Positions 43,304-52,013 of a stretch of DNA of 64,000 nt are shown here, piece after piece. The translations under genes and the position numbers were made by a program. This DNA comes from Halococcus salsus (GTDB lineage Archaea; Halobacteriota; Halobacteria; Halobacteriales; Halococcaceae), in contig NZ_JAAAJC010000005.1 in NCBI RefSeq assembly GCF_009900715.1, positions 84,262 to 148,261 on the forward strand. The letters run 5' to 3'. The notes beneath the pieces were generated by a model. That model was not told where the DNA came from. It saw nothing but the letters and a program-made list of their open reading frames with translations, and ran no database searches. The first letter of the stretch is position 1. Every line of letters starts with the position of its first letter.

Positions 43304-45400
43304 TCAGGTCGTTCGGAGGTGGTCGGTCTGTGGTTCGTAGACCTCACCCTGCCGGCGGAGCTTCTCGATCTCGTGTTCGGCCTGCGAGCGCTCCATGCCG
43401 GTCTCCTCGGCCCGGTCGAGCACCTCGTCGACCGGCGCACCCGAGTCGTACTCGCTCTCGATCTCGCTGATGAGGGCCTTGACGTTCTTGACACGGTCGC
43501 GCTGGGTCTTCGACTGGCCCGTCTCCACGATGTCGGCGTCGAACTCGCCGGTCTCGGGGTCGACGCCGATGTCCTTGAGACACGACCGGACGATCTCGAT
43601 GACGCGTTCTGCGTCCTCCAGCTCGACGGAGTCGGAGAGCCGAACGCGGGCCGAGGCCTCCGCGAGCCGCACGAGGGCTTCGAGTTTTCGGGCCGTGACG
43701 GGCACGGGCGCGTCGTCGTCGGCTCCCTCGGAGCGAAGGCTGACGTAGAAGTCGCTGATCGCCTCCTTGGCCTCCTCGGTCATCGTCGGGAAACAGTTGC
43801 GCTGGGCGTAGGCGATGTACTTCCGGAGGAGCTCGGGTTCGATGGCCGGGGCGACGGTGTCCGTCACGGCGTCGACCTCCGCCTGCGAGACGTTCGCCGC
43901 GGTCTGCTCGGTCCGCTGGGTGTTGAGTTCCCCCGCGTAGTTCGTCCGGAGGATGTGTTCGGCGAGGTTCTTGTCCTCCTCGGGGTCGGGGGTGTCCGTG
44001 ACGGTGAAGATCAGGTCGAATCGGGAGATCAGCGCGGGTTCGAGGTCGATCTGCTCGCCGATGGACTCGTACTGGTCGAATCGCCCGTACTTGGGGTTCG
44101 CCGCCCCCAGCAGCGAACACCTCGACTTGAGGGTGGCGTTGATCCCCGCCTTCGAGACCGAGATGGTCTGTTGTTCGAGCGCCTCGTGCATCGCCGATCG
44201 GTCCTCGGGGCGCATCTTGTCCAGCTCGTCGACCGCCGCGATACCCTGGTCGGCGAGCACCAGCGCGCCGGCTTCGAGCGTCCACTGCTGGCCGTCGCCG
44301 AAATCATCTCGTACCGCGGCCGCCGTCAGCCCCGCGCTCGACGACCCCTTCCCCGAGGTGTAGACCGACCGCGGCGCGATGTTCCGGATGTACTGGAGCA
44401 TCACGGACTTCCCCGTCCCGGGATCCCCGATCAGGAGCATGTGGAGGTCCCCCCGGATCCGCGAGCCGTCGGGGAGGTGTTTCGCGACACCCGAGAAGAG
44501 CTGGAGGATCATCGCGAGCTTGGCCTGGTCGTAGCCGTAGATCGAGGGCGCGATCGAGCCGACCATCTGCTCGTAGATGTCGTCCTCCGTGGAGAGTTCG
44601 ACGATGGCGCGTTTGTCGGCCTCCGAGATGTCCATGTCCTCGAACTGCTCGTCCTCGATGTCGACCGCGATGCCGTCCATGAAGACGTCGAACATCGGCG
44701 AGGCCTCCCGGTTGGTCTCCTGCTGGTCGAGGTGGAGGATACCCGTCACGCGGACGTGGTCGCCCGCCGTGACTTCACCAGTGATGTCGTCCTCGATGTG
44801 GATATCGATGTTCTGGGGGGTCTCGCCACCGCGAAGCCCTTCCGGACTCTCCTGTACCCGTAATTTCTGGGCGTCGACGAACTCCGACTGGTCGAAGTTG
44901 ATGGTGAAGGGACCCTGTCGTTCACAGCCCTGGCACTCGTGGGGCTCTTGGAAGTCGCTCCCCGTCTGGGGGATCCGGGTGAGCGTGCCACACCGCTGGC
45001 ACTCGAAGGCCGCCTCGGTGATCTTCGGGCGGACGTCGGTCGCTTTTCTGACGATACCCTGAACGCTCAGCAGTTGGCCACGGTGACGCGCTCGGATCTC
45101 CCGGATCTCGGTCGTCTCGCCGAGGCCACGGATCCGGACGTGGGCGCGGCCGAGACCGACGTCCACCGGCAGGTCGTAGAGCCGGAGGGCTTCCTCGGCG
45201 TACTCCTGGAGTTGGCCGGGCTGTGAGCGGTAGTCGTCGGCGAGGTCCGAATCGAAGCGGTAGAGGTCGCTCCAGTCGATGAAGAGCGAGCGCTTCTCGT
45301 TCGGGTACTTCTGGGCGAGCTCGCCGATCTCGTTCCGGTAGTAGTTGCGGTAGAACTCCTCGAAATCGTCTATCAGTTCGGCGTTCTCCGCGCTGGCCAT
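43304..45400 (-). CDS. mcm: replicative DNA helicase MCM
   Basis: A 698-residue MCM protein. The N-terminal domain has a zinc knuckle with Cys134, 137, 156 and 159. The AAA+ core follows, with Walker A GDPGTGKS (Lys331), Walker B and sensor motifs (VDELDKM, LLGAANP) and the arginine finger region SRFDLIF. A winged-helix domain is at the C-terminus. It unwinds DNA ahead of the fork as a hexamer. It appears intact and has no intein, although many haloarchaeal MCM genes carry them. The ATG at 45400 was chosen from the N-terminal start typical of the family. Confidence 0.96.
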   Translation of the reverse strand: MASAENAELIDDFEEFYRNYYRNEIGELAQKYPNEKRSLFIDWSDLYRFDSDLADDYRSQPGQLQEYAEEALRLYDLPVDVGLGRAHVRIRGLGETTEIREIRARHRGQLLSVQGIVRKATDVRPKITEAAFECQRCGTLTRIPQTGSDFQEPHECQGCERQGPFTINFDQSEFVDAQKLRVQESPEGLRGGETPQNIDIHIEDDITGEVTAGDHVRVTGILHLDQQETNREASPMFDVFMDGIAVDIEDEQFEDMDISEADKRAIVELSTEDDIYEQMVGSIAPSIYGYDQAKLAMILQLFSGVAKHLPDGSRIRGDLHMLLIGDPGTGKSVMLQYIRNIAPRSVYTSGKGSSSAGLTAAAVRDDFGDGQQWTLEAGALVLADQGIAAVDELDKMRPEDRSAMHEALEQQTISVSKAGINATLKSRCSLLGAANPKYGRFDQYESIGEQIDLEPALISRFDLIFTVTDTPDPEEDKNLAEHILRTNYAGELNTQRTEQTAANVSQAEVDAVTDTVAPAIEPELLRKYIAYAQRNCFPTMTEEAKEAISDFYVSLRSEGADDDAPVPVTARKLEALVRLAEASARVRLSDSVELEDAERVIEIVRSCLKDIGVDPETGEFDADIVETGQSKTQRDRVKNVKALISEIESEYDSGAPVDEVLDRAEETGMERSQAEHEIEKLRRQGEVYEPQTDHLRTT

Positions 45401-45501
45401 CTTGGTCCCAACTAATGCGTTCCCCGCTAAGAACTTTCGTACTGGGTAGGGCGAAAGTGAACCTGTGAGAGGGATGCGTCGAACCGACAACGGGAGGGTC
45501 G

Positions 45502-45852
45502 TCAGGCCTCGGTGGGCCGTTCGCGGGCGCGTGCGGCGCAGTCGTCACACCGTTCGAGGAGATCCTCGCGATTGCGCTCAACGTCGATCGCGCCGGCCCC
45601 GAACGTCGGCCCGTCGTAGTCGAGCGGGCTGTCGTGGTTCATCCCACGGCGCTCCATCTCCGCCGCGAGGTCGTCGTGGCGCTCCTCCAACCGCGTCGTG
45701 TCGATGTTGCCCTTCTCGGCGTGGCCCTCGGCGATCGCCTCGCCGTGTGGATGCCGGAGGATCGTGCCTTCGAGCTGGTGGTGTTCGGCGTGCTCGCCGG
45801 CGAGATGCTGCTCGCAGAGGATTTCCACGGGAACACACCACATCCGGGTCAT
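45502..45852 (-). CDS. T4 endonuclease V-like pyrimidine dimer glycosylase
   Basis: A 116-residue protein starting MTRMWCVPVEIL. It fits the Pyr_excise family (phage T4 endonuclease V), which removes UV-induced pyrimidine dimers and cuts the backbone. After the initiator methionine, Thr2 is in the place of the T4 nucleophile, and Glu23 (in GEHAEHHQLEG) aligns with its catalytic glutamate. The conserved block ERRGMNHDSPL follows. The rest of the protein is helical and His/Glu-rich. Start chosen at 45852 to put Thr next to Met, as the enzyme chemistry requires. A UV-exposed halophile would benefit from it. Confidence 0.72.
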   Translation of the reverse strand: MTRMWCVPVEILCEQHLAGEHAEHHQLEGTILRHPHGEAIAEGHAEKGNIDTTRLEERHDDLAAEMERRGMNHDSPLDYDGPTFGAGAIDVERNREDLLERCDDCAARARERPTEA

Positions 45853-45914
45853 CGGTCGGCACCCAACGATTCGACAGTGCCGGTCGGTTGTGGTCGACAA
45901 CGAGAGAACACGAG

Positions 45915-45987
45915 TGGGACCGCGCGGATTTGAACCGCGGTCACGGGCACCCAAGGCCCGAAGTATACCAGGCTAACCCACGGTCCC
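45915..45987 (-). tRNA. tRNA-Pro (anticodon TGG)
   Basis: Minus-strand 73-base tRNA. The acceptor arms GGGACCG and CGGTCCC pair exactly. The anticodon stem CGGGC/GCCCG encloses loop CTTGGGT, which puts TGG at positions 34-36, and the TTCAAAT T-loop sits on a CGCGG/CCGCG stem. CCA is not encoded. No intron is present. Confidence 0.93.
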
Positions 45988-46010
45988 GTATCGCTCCTAT
46001 CGGACGCGTG

Positions 46011-46020
46011 CGAATAATCC
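46011..46020 (-). promoter_or_regulatory. TATA-like box for tRNA-Pro
   Basis: Minus-strand GGATTATTCG is centred 28 bases upstream of the tRNA 5' end (45987), the distance expected for an archaeal TATA box. Confidence 0.5.
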
Positions 46021-46109
46021 TTCCGTTCCCTCGACAGCACGCGGTCGCCGTCCGACGGACGGCTCCGTGTTCCGAAATCGCCACGGGCGGCTCGGACGTG
46101 ACGGAAGGT

Positions 46110-46117
46110 CTATATCC
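46110..46117 (+). promoter_or_regulatory. TATA box for the BofA-like gene
   Basis: CTATATCC lies 21-28 bases before the ATG at 46138, so transcription would begin at the start codon (leaderless). Confidence 0.5.
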
Positions 46118-46137
46118 ATCTCGTGTAAGCATCGGGC

Positions 46138-46422
46138 ATGGTTACGGGACTCGAACTCGCGGTCCTCGCCGTCGCGGTCCTGTTCTTGCTCGTCGGGATA
46201 CGCGTGCTCCAGGCGCTCCGGCCGTTCATCGTCAACGCGGTCGTCGGGCTGCTCGTCTTCCTCGTCGCGGGCTGGTTCGGTTTCCCCGTCGAGGTGAACT
46301 GGCTCACGGTGCTCGTCGTCGCCATCGGCGGGCTGCCGGCCGCGGTGCTGGTGGTGTTGCTCTCGATGTTCGGTCTCGCGTTCGTCCCCGCGCTCGTCGA
46401 CCTCGTCGGGCCCTTCCTCTAG
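46138..46422 (+). CDS. BofA-like small membrane protein
   Basis: A 94-residue protein of almost wholly hydrophobic sequence, with about three spans (LAVLAVAVLFLLVGIRVLQ, NAVVGLLVFLVAGWFGF and TVLVVAIGGLPAAVLVVLLS). It resembles the archaeal branch of the BofA (pro-sigmaK processing inhibitor) family. Archaea have no sporulation, so a role in regulating a membrane protease is only a guess; a site-2 protease gene is 2.6 kb away. It overlaps the stop of the following Ski2-like helicase gene on the opposite strand by four bases. Confidence 0.75.
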   Translation: MVTGLELAVLAVAVLFLLVGIRVLQALRPFIVNAVVGLLVFLVAGWFGFPVEVNWLTVLVVAIGGLPAAVLVVLLSMFGLAFVPALVDLVGPFL

Positions 46423-48479
46423 TCCTCCTCGCCACGGAGCTCGATGTCGGCCACCACGTCGTAGGGGTCGCTTCCCTTTCGGATGCCGTCGAGCATCGTG
46501 AACGCCGCGCCGGGTTCGAGGAAGTGCCGCGTCACCGCCCGACCGAGCGGTGTGGGTTCGAGCCCGTCGATGAAGCCGTAGTCGAGGAGTTTGCCGACCG
46601 CGTGTTTGAGCGGGACCTCCCCGACCATCCGCCCGGTCAGCGCCTTCGCGCCGCCGCCCGCCACCGCGACGTTCGCGAGCACCTCCTCCACCGCATCGGT
46701 CTCGTCGTAGCGCATCGCCACCGGCTCCATCTCGCCCTTCAGGAGTTTGAAGGCGGTCTCGTCCTCGCTGCCCGGCATGCTCGCGTGGTAGCTTCCGTCG
46801 GGTTCGACGAGGACGTAGACCACCCCCCGGTCGTGGTAGTCGGGTCGTCCCGCCCGCCCGAGCATTTGGTGGAACTCCTGGACCGTGAGCCACTCGATAC
46901 CCATCGCGAGCGAGTCGAAGAGCACCTGCGAGGCCGGGAAGTCGACCCCGGCGGCGAGCGCGGCGGTCGTGACCACCGCCGCTAGCTCCTGGTCGGCGAA
47001 CTTCCGCTCGACGGTCTTCCGCCGGGAGTAATCGAGCCCCGCGTGGTACGGCGCGGCGTCGTACTCCAGTTTTCGACTGAGCTCGTGACATCTCCGCCGC
47101 GAGTTGGTGAAGATGATGGTCTGACCACGATACCCCTTCGAGGACTTCCGGTCGAACTCGCGTTTCACCAGCTTGTCCGCCACCCGCGCCTTCTCCTGGC
47201 CGTCGGCGAACGTGACGTGACGTTCGATGGGCACCGGCCGCTCCTCGAACTCCACGAGCCGGGCGTCGAGGCGGTTCGCCAGCCAGTTCGGGTTGCCGAC
47301 CGTGGCCGAGAGGTAGAGCCACTGGGTTCCCTCGCCTCGCTCGTCCCGCGCGCGCTCCTGCCGCCGGTTCTCGCAGTACCACTTGAGCCGGGCGATCAGG
47401 CCGTCGAGGCGGTGGCCACGGTCGTCGTCTTCGAGCGTGTGGACCTCGTCGATCACGACGGTGCCGATGTCCCCCAAGTCCTGACCCACTCTGAGCGCGT
47501 GGTCGATCCCCTCGTAGGTCCCGACCACGATGTCGGCGTTCGGGTCGAAGCGCTCGCCGTCTCCGCGAACGCGGCTCGCACCGACCCGGATGGTGACGTT
47601 CGCGAGGTGGCCGTAGTCGTCCTGGAAGTCCTCGTACTTCTGGTTCGCGAGCGCGACGAGCGGCACCAAGAAGAGCATCTTGCCCTCGCCCTGAAGTAAG
47701 CGGTCGACGCCCGCCAGTTCGCCGATCAGGGTCTTTCCCGTGGCGGTGGCGCTCACGACGAGCTGGTCGTCGCCGTCGAGCGCGCCGTTCTCGACCGCGA
47801 GGCTCTGCACGGGCAGTAGTTCGTCGAACCGGTCCGACACGAGCGACTGGAAGTTCGGATGGAGGTCGAGCGAATCCACGGAGACGGGGTTCACGGCCTC
47901 CGTGGTGGCGCTCATCTCGTCGAACTTGGTGAGGTCGGGGTCGAGCTGGCCCGAGAGGAGGTTCTTCACCCGGTCGAGGTCCTGGACGGACTGGAGGAGT
48001 TCGTGGAGGCGGTCGGCGGCCGTACCGGAGACGTCGTGGTGGGCGATCTCGCGTTCGAGTTCCTGCCGGGCGCAGTCGGGACAGATCCGCTCGCCGTCGG
48101 CCTCGATCGCGGTCTCGGTCGTGATCGGCGAGTACCGCCCCGCCGCCGCGCAGTACCGGCAGGTCCGGACCCGCTTGGCGTCCAACTGGTAGCCCGAGAG
48201 CATCTCCTGAAACGCTTCGCGCTGGTTTCGCCCGGTCTGCTCCGATATTCGAATACGGTCGGCGCGGCGGGCGAGCTCGACGAACTGGTCGGGCGAGCGT
48301 GGCTCCTCGCCCGAAGAGTGTTTCACCCCGAACTTCGCGGGCCGCGGGCCGGCGTCGGTCTCGCCGAGGTCGAGGCGGGCCGAGAGCGTGCGCTGGTCCC
48401 CGTCCATGACGGCGACGAGATAGCCGTTGCCAGCCCCGTGAACGAACAGCGTTCCGACCCGTCCGACCTGCTGTGACAC
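46419..48479 (-). CDS. Ski2-like DEAD/DEAH-box helicase with N-terminal zinc ribbon
   Basis: A 686-residue superfamily 2 helicase. A zinc ribbon with Cys107, 110, 133 and 136 lies ahead of the motor. Walker A is SATATGKT (Lys249), the DEVH motif II follows, then SATVGN, a FTNSRRR motif, AALAAGVDFPAS and the QMLGRAGRPD motif VI. It resembles the archaeal ASH-Ski2 group, which works with the 5'-3' exonuclease aRNase J and the exosome in RNA turnover, and it differs clearly from Hel308 in its N-terminal domain. I infer RNA helicase activity; DNA substrates remain possible. Confidence 0.78.
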   Translation of the reverse strand: MSQQVGRVGTLFVHGAGNGYLVAVMDGDQRTLSARLDLGETDAGPRPAKFGVKHSSGEEPRSPDQFVELARRADRIRISEQTGRNQREAFQEMLSGYQLDAKRVRTCRYCAAAGRYSPITTETAIEADGERICPDCARQELEREIAHHDVSGTAADRLHELLQSVQDLDRVKNLLSGQLDPDLTKFDEMSATTEAVNPVSVDSLDLHPNFQSLVSDRFDELLPVQSLAVENGALDGDDQLVVSATATGKTLIGELAGVDRLLQGEGKMLFLVPLVALANQKYEDFQDDYGHLANVTIRVGASRVRGDGERFDPNADIVVGTYEGIDHALRVGQDLGDIGTVVIDEVHTLEDDDRGHRLDGLIARLKWYCENRRQERARDERGEGTQWLYLSATVGNPNWLANRLDARLVEFEERPVPIERHVTFADGQEKARVADKLVKREFDRKSSKGYRGQTIIFTNSRRRCHELSRKLEYDAAPYHAGLDYSRRKTVERKFADQELAAVVTTAALAAGVDFPASQVLFDSLAMGIEWLTVQEFHQMLGRAGRPDYHDRGVVYVLVEPDGSYHASMPGSEDETAFKLLKGEMEPVAMRYDETDAVEEVLANVAVAGGGAKALTGRMVGEVPLKHAVGKLLDYGFIDGLEPTPLGRAVTRHFLEPGAAFTMLDGIRKGSDPYDVVADIELRGEED

Positions 48480-48532
48480 TGGTCTCGATAGCGCTGCGGG
48501 CTACTTCAGTCGCTCGAAACCGCGTCTGTGGA

Positions 48533-48913
48533 TCACTCCACGAGTTCGATCGCGTCGTCGCCGTTCGGCACCGCACAGATGAACGCACCCGGTTCGTCGC
48601 CTGTGTTGCGATACCAGTGGACCGTCCCGGCGGGGATCAGGAGCGAGTCGCCGGCGCTCACGGTGTGTTCTTCGCCGTCGATTCCAGCGACGTACTCGCC
48701 GTCGAGCACGTACTGTTCGTGTTCGACCTCGTTGGTGTGTTTCGGGACCTCGGCACCCGGCGCGAGCGTGAACCGCCGGATGGCGAAGTTCGGCGCGCCA
48801 CGTGACTCGTCGACGAGGACGCCCTTTTCGAGGCCGTCCGCCGCGTCGACCGGTTCGTACTCGATGTCCGCCGCCCGGCGGACCAGGGGTGCCGGCTGTT
48901 CGGGTTCGCTCAT
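48533..48913 (-). CDS. cupin domain protein
   Basis: A 126-residue single cupin barrel. Motif 1 appears as PKHTNEVEHEQYVLDGEYVAG with two His and one Glu, and motif 2 as IPAGTVHWYRNTG with a third histidine, so a metal site is likely. Small cupins act as dioxygenases, isomerases or ligand-binding regulators; no particular role can be assigned. It lies 53 bases from the helicase gene on the same strand. Confidence 0.85.
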   Translation of the reverse strand: MSEPEQPAPLVRRAADIEYEPVDAADGLEKGVLVDESRGAPNFAIRRFTLAPGAEVPKHTNEVEHEQYVLDGEYVAGIDGEEHTVSAGDSLLIPAGTVHWYRNTGDEPGAFICAVPNGDDAIELVE

Positions 48914-48961
48914 CGCTCGTCATCGGTCCACTGACGGCTAAAACCCCGCGGCCACGACACG

Positions 48962-48968
48962 ATTTAAG
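48962..48968 (+). promoter_or_regulatory. TATA-like box for the site-2 protease gene
   Basis: ATTTAAG is centred 27 bases upstream of the ATG at 48992, so the mRNA is expected to be leaderless. Confidence 0.5.
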
Positions 48969-48991
48969 GGGCCACCGACCGTAGCTTGCGC

Positions 48992-50176
48992 ATGCCAAGT
49001 TTCAGGATCGGGAGCATCGCCGGGATTCCGATCAGACTCGGGCTCTCGTTCCTCCTGGTCCTCCCGCTGTTCGCGTGGTTCATCGGGAACGGTATCGGCC
49101 AACTCCTGCCGCTGCTGAACGGGATCTTCGACGCGAACCTGCCGGTGGCGGAGCTCTCGGCCGGCAACACGCCCTACGTTCTCGGTATCGTCGCCGCCGT
49201 CGGGCTCTACGTCGGTGTCGTGCTCCACGAACTCGGCCACTCGTTCGTCGCGATGCGCTACGGCTACGAGATCGACGCCATCACGCTCTGGTTTCTGGGG
49301 GGTATCGCCCAGATGGCCGAGATGCCCGAGGACTGGCGGCAAGAACTCACGGTCGCGGTCGCCGGCCCCGCCGTGAGCGTCGTCCTCGGTCTCGGCTCCT
49401 TCGTGGTCTTCCTCGTGGTCCCGGAGTCGCTCGGCGGCGTGCGCTTCGTGCTCGCCTACCTCGCCCTGCTCAACGTCGCCCTCGCGGCGTTCAACCTCCT
49501 CCCGGGTTTTCCGATGGACGGCGGGCGGGTCCTCCGGGCGCTCCTCGCCCGGACCCGAACCCACGCCGAGGCCACCCAGCTCGCCGCCGAGGTCGGGAAG
49601 GGGTTCGCGTTCCTGCTCGCGCTCGTCGGTCTCTTCAGCGGAAGCATCGTCTTCATCGCCATCGCCTTCTTCATCTACATGAGCGCGAGCGGCGAGGCCC
49701 AACAGGCCGTCACGAAGGCGGCGCTCCAGGGCGTCGCCGTCCAACGCGTGATGACGCCCGCCGCGGAGATCGACGCCCTCTCGCCGAAGGCCAGCGTCGC
49801 CGACCTCATTGACCGGATGCTCACCGAGCGCCACACCGGCTATCCCGTGCTCGAAAGCGGCGAGCTCGTCGGAATGGTGACCCTCACCGACGCACAGAAG
49901 GTCCGCGAGGTCGAGCGCGACGCCTTCCGGGTCGAGGAGGTGATGACCCGCGAGCTGGAGACGATCCCCGAGGACGCCGACGCGATGACCGCGCTCTCGA
50001 CGATGCAGTCGGCGGGCGTGGGTCGGCTTCCCGTCGTGGGTCTCCACGGCGAGTTCGTCGGGCTGGTCTCGCGAACCGACCTGATGACCGCGCTCACCAT
50101 CCTCCGGTCGAGCGGGAGGGAGTCGGGAGCCGAGACCCCCCGCGATTCGCCGCGTTCGCCCGAGGAATCGCTGTAG
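48992..50176 (+). CDS. site-2 protease-like intramembrane metalloprotease with CBS pair
   Basis: A 394-residue M50 peptidase. HELGH at residues 79-83 supplies two zinc histidines and the catalytic glutamate, and NLLPGFPMDGGR supplies the third, aspartate, ligand. About six membrane segments enclose them. Residues 245-375 hold two CBS domains (VMTPAAEIDALSP and VMTRELETIPEDA), which bind adenine nucleotides and may gate activity. These proteases cut membrane-anchored regulators. The target is unknown, but a BofA-like membrane protein lies 2.6 kb away. Confidence 0.9.
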   Translation: MPSFRIGSIAGIPIRLGLSFLLVLPLFAWFIGNGIGQLLPLLNGIFDANLPVAELSAGNTPYVLGIVAAVGLYVGVVLHELGHSFVAMRYGYEIDAITLWFLGGIAQMAEMPEDWRQELTVAVAGPAVSVVLGLGSFVVFLVVPESLGGVRFVLAYLALLNVALAAFNLLPGFPMDGGRVLRALLARTRTHAEATQLAAEVGKGFAFLLALVGLFSGSIVFIAIAFFIYMSASGEAQQAVTKAALQGVAVQRVMTPAAEIDALSPKASVADLIDRMLTERHTGYPVLESGELVGMVTLTDAQKVREVERDAFRVEEVMTRELETIPEDADAMTALSTMQSAGVGRLPVVGLHGEFVGLVSRTDLMTALTILRSSGRESGAETPRDSPRSPEESL

Positions 50177-50899
50177 CTACTCGGGTGCCGGAACGGTTTC
50201 GAGCCGGTCGGTGAGCCACTCGCGCGCCGCGTCGAGTTCGCCCTCGTCCTCACCGACGAGCTTGATCCGGTTGTGGCGCACCGCCCGGTCGGGATAACAG
50301 CCCACCGCGACGTCGAAGCGCTCGCCGGCCTCGGTGAGGTCGTCGATCATGTCGGCCTCCGGCGTCGGGGTGTAGAACACCTGCGAGCGGACGTCGCCCC
50401 CGAACCCGTCCTCGATCGTCTCGAACATCGCCTTCATCTCTGCGGGTACTCCGGGGAGGACGTAGACGTTCTCGATCACACAGCCCGGCGCGAGCCCGGG
50501 GTCGTTGATCAGCGGCTGGCTGCCTTCGGGGATCGAGGCCTCGGCCTCGACGTCGAGCGCGATATCGGGGTACTCCTCGCGAACGGCTTCGAGGCGCTGT
50601 TCGACGTCGGCGCGGGCGCGGTCGTTGACCGCGAGCGGCCGGTCGAAGGCCGTCGCCACCGCGTCCATCGTGACGTCGTCGGGCGTCCCCCCCAGTCCGC
50701 CGGTGAGGATGACCGCGTCGAACGTCGCCGAGTAGTCGGCGACCCGGTCGGCGATCAGCTCGCGGTCGTCGGGCACCACGAGGATCCGTGCGACGGTCGC
50801 GCCGCGCTCGGTGAGCCGGGAGGCGATCCACGTCGCGTTGGAGTTCTCGGTGTCCCCAGAGAGGATCTCGTCGCCGATGGTGAGCAGCGCGATTTCCAT
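50177..50899 (-). CDS. CinA N-terminal / MoaB-like domain protein, paralogue 2
   Basis: A 240-residue paralogue of the protein at about 31.9-32.6 kb, with IALLTIGDEILSGDTENSN, GLGGTPDDVTMDAVATA and NVYVLPGVPAEMKAMF in the same positions. As with paralogue 1, there is no C-terminal amidase domain. Enzymatic activity is unknown; the fold binds a molybdopterin-like or nucleotide ligand. It starts one base after the stop of the convergent protease gene on the other strand. Both copies are complete. Confidence 0.8.
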   Translation of the reverse strand: MEIALLTIGDEILSGDTENSNATWIASRLTERGATVARILVVPDDRELIADRVADYSATFDAVILTGGLGGTPDDVTMDAVATAFDRPLAVNDRARADVEQRLEAVREEYPDIALDVEAEASIPEGSQPLINDPGLAPGCVIENVYVLPGVPAEMKAMFETIEDGFGGDVRSQVFYTPTPEADMIDDLTEAGERFDVAVGCYPDRAVRHNRIKLVGEDEGELDAAREWLTDRLETVPAPE

Positions 50900-51038
50900 T
50901 GACCGATCTGGGCGGTGGCGACGGATAGCCCTTCGTTGTCGGTCCGGTAGGCTGCTTCATCGAGCCCCCGTCGGACCCTCGACCGACGAACGGTAGCGGA
51001 TCACATGGATTTTTGGTACCGGCCGGATAGCTCGACGT

Positions 51039-51323
51039 ATGCCCATCGATCAAGACCAGTGGGAGGCCGGCGAGGAAGTAAGTACCTCGATAGATTCCGT
51101 TCGTAACTTTCTCGAGGAGGGTCATCCGGAAGCCTACACCGCCGAGGAGATCACGGGCGCGGTGCTGGAGTTCGCCAGCACCCCACCGGTCACGAGCGAG
51201 AAGCTCAGGGACATCGCCGAGCAGAACCTCGAGATACTGATCGAGACCGGGAGTGTCGAGGCCAGACGGATCGAGACCGGCGACCGGCGGCCGTCGGTCT
51301 ACTACCGGGCCGTGGACGAGTGA
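51039..51323 (+). CDS. small winged-helix-like protein, function unknown
   Basis: A 94-residue acidic protein. TSIDSVRNFLEEGHPEAYTA, EEITGAVLEF and a helix-turn-helix-like segment (TSEKLRDIAEQNLEILIETG) followed by a beta wing (VEARRIETGDRRPSVYYRAV) suggest a winged-helix fold like those of small haloarchaeal DNA-binding proteins. I do not recognise the exact family and assign no target. It is flanked by the CinA-like gene and tRNA-His. Start codon, codon use and composition look normal. Confidence 0.65.
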   Translation: MPIDQDQWEAGEEVSTSIDSVRNFLEEGHPEAYTAEEITGAVLEFASTPPVTSEKLRDIAEQNLEILIETGSVEARRIETGDRRPSVYYRAVDE

Positions 51324-51392
51324 GGGCGGTTCGGTCGATCGAATTCACAGCAACGGAGAAGCCGCCCGACGTTGTGTAAAATATCTGATATA

Positions 51393-51465
51393 GTCCGGGT
51401 GCGAGAATCGAACCCGCGTCTCAGCCTCCACAAGGCTGAAGGATGACCACTACCCCAACCCGGAC
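51393..51465 (-). tRNA. tRNA-His (anticodon GTG)
   Basis: Minus-strand 73-base tRNA. The anticodon stem CAGCC/GGCTG encloses loop TTGTGGA, giving anticodon GTG. The acceptor stem TCCGGGT/ACCCGGA pairs fully, and the extra 5' G opposite a 3' C is the genomically encoded G-1:C73 pair that marks histidine tRNAs. CCA is not encoded. Confidence 0.94.
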
Positions 51466-51490
51466 ACGCATCCGTTCCTATCTGCGCGTG

Positions 51491-51497
51491 GATAAAG
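51491..51497 (-). promoter_or_regulatory. TATA-like box for tRNA-His
   Basis: Minus-strand CTTTATC, within TACTTTATCC, is 26-32 bases upstream of the tRNA 5' end at 51465. The spacing is as expected for an archaeal promoter. Confidence 0.55.
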
Positions 51498-51560
51498 TAC
51501 GTTACGACTCTTCCCGAGTTTCGCGGCGTTTTTGCGTTTGCCTGTCGTAGCCCCGCTACC

Positions 51561-52013
51561 GTGGCCGTCACCGACAAGATCTACGTCAAGAACCACCGCC
51601 GGATCGGCTCCCAGCTCGAGACCCACATTCCGCGGAGCGCGTTCAGCGGTGCGACCCTCGACATCCTCTACTCCGGCGAGGGGCTCGCGAAACTCGACGA
51701 CGCCACCCAGGAGCGCGTCCTCGACTTCGCCGAGGACTTCCTCGACTGCGACTGCGAGTCGAACCCCTACTGTGGCCACCCAGAGCGCAAGTTCATGGCC
51801 TACCTCCTCGACCTGCGCGCCCAGGGCTTCGGCCCCGAGGCCATCGTCGACGTGATGGGCGACGACTACCTCGTGACCGCCTACCCCGGCGACATCCTCT
51901 CCTTCCTCGACAACTCGGTCCGCACGCTCGAAGCGATGGAGGACCTCGCGAACGTCGAGAACGACCGGGAGGCTGCACAAAAGATCGACGACCGAAAGCG
52001 GGCGTTGCTCTAA
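51561..52013 (+). CDS. DUF5814-like protein
   Basis: A 150-residue protein starting with GTG (VTDKIYVKNHRRIGSQLET). A cluster of cysteines (DCDCESNPYCGHPERK, residues about 63-78) might bind a metal. The rest is alpha/beta with a C-terminal helix. It appears similar to the haloarchaeal family I recall as DUF5814, whose function is unknown; I am not certain of the number. The stop overlaps the end of the following convergent ribbon-helix-helix gene by four bases. Confidence 0.6.
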   Translation: MAVTDKIYVKNHRRIGSQLETHIPRSAFSGATLDILYSGEGLAKLDDATQERVLDFAEDFLDCDCESNPYCGHPERKFMAYLLDLRAQGFGPEAIVDVMGDDYLVTAYPGDILSFLDNSVRTLEAMEDLANVENDREAAQKIDDRKRALL

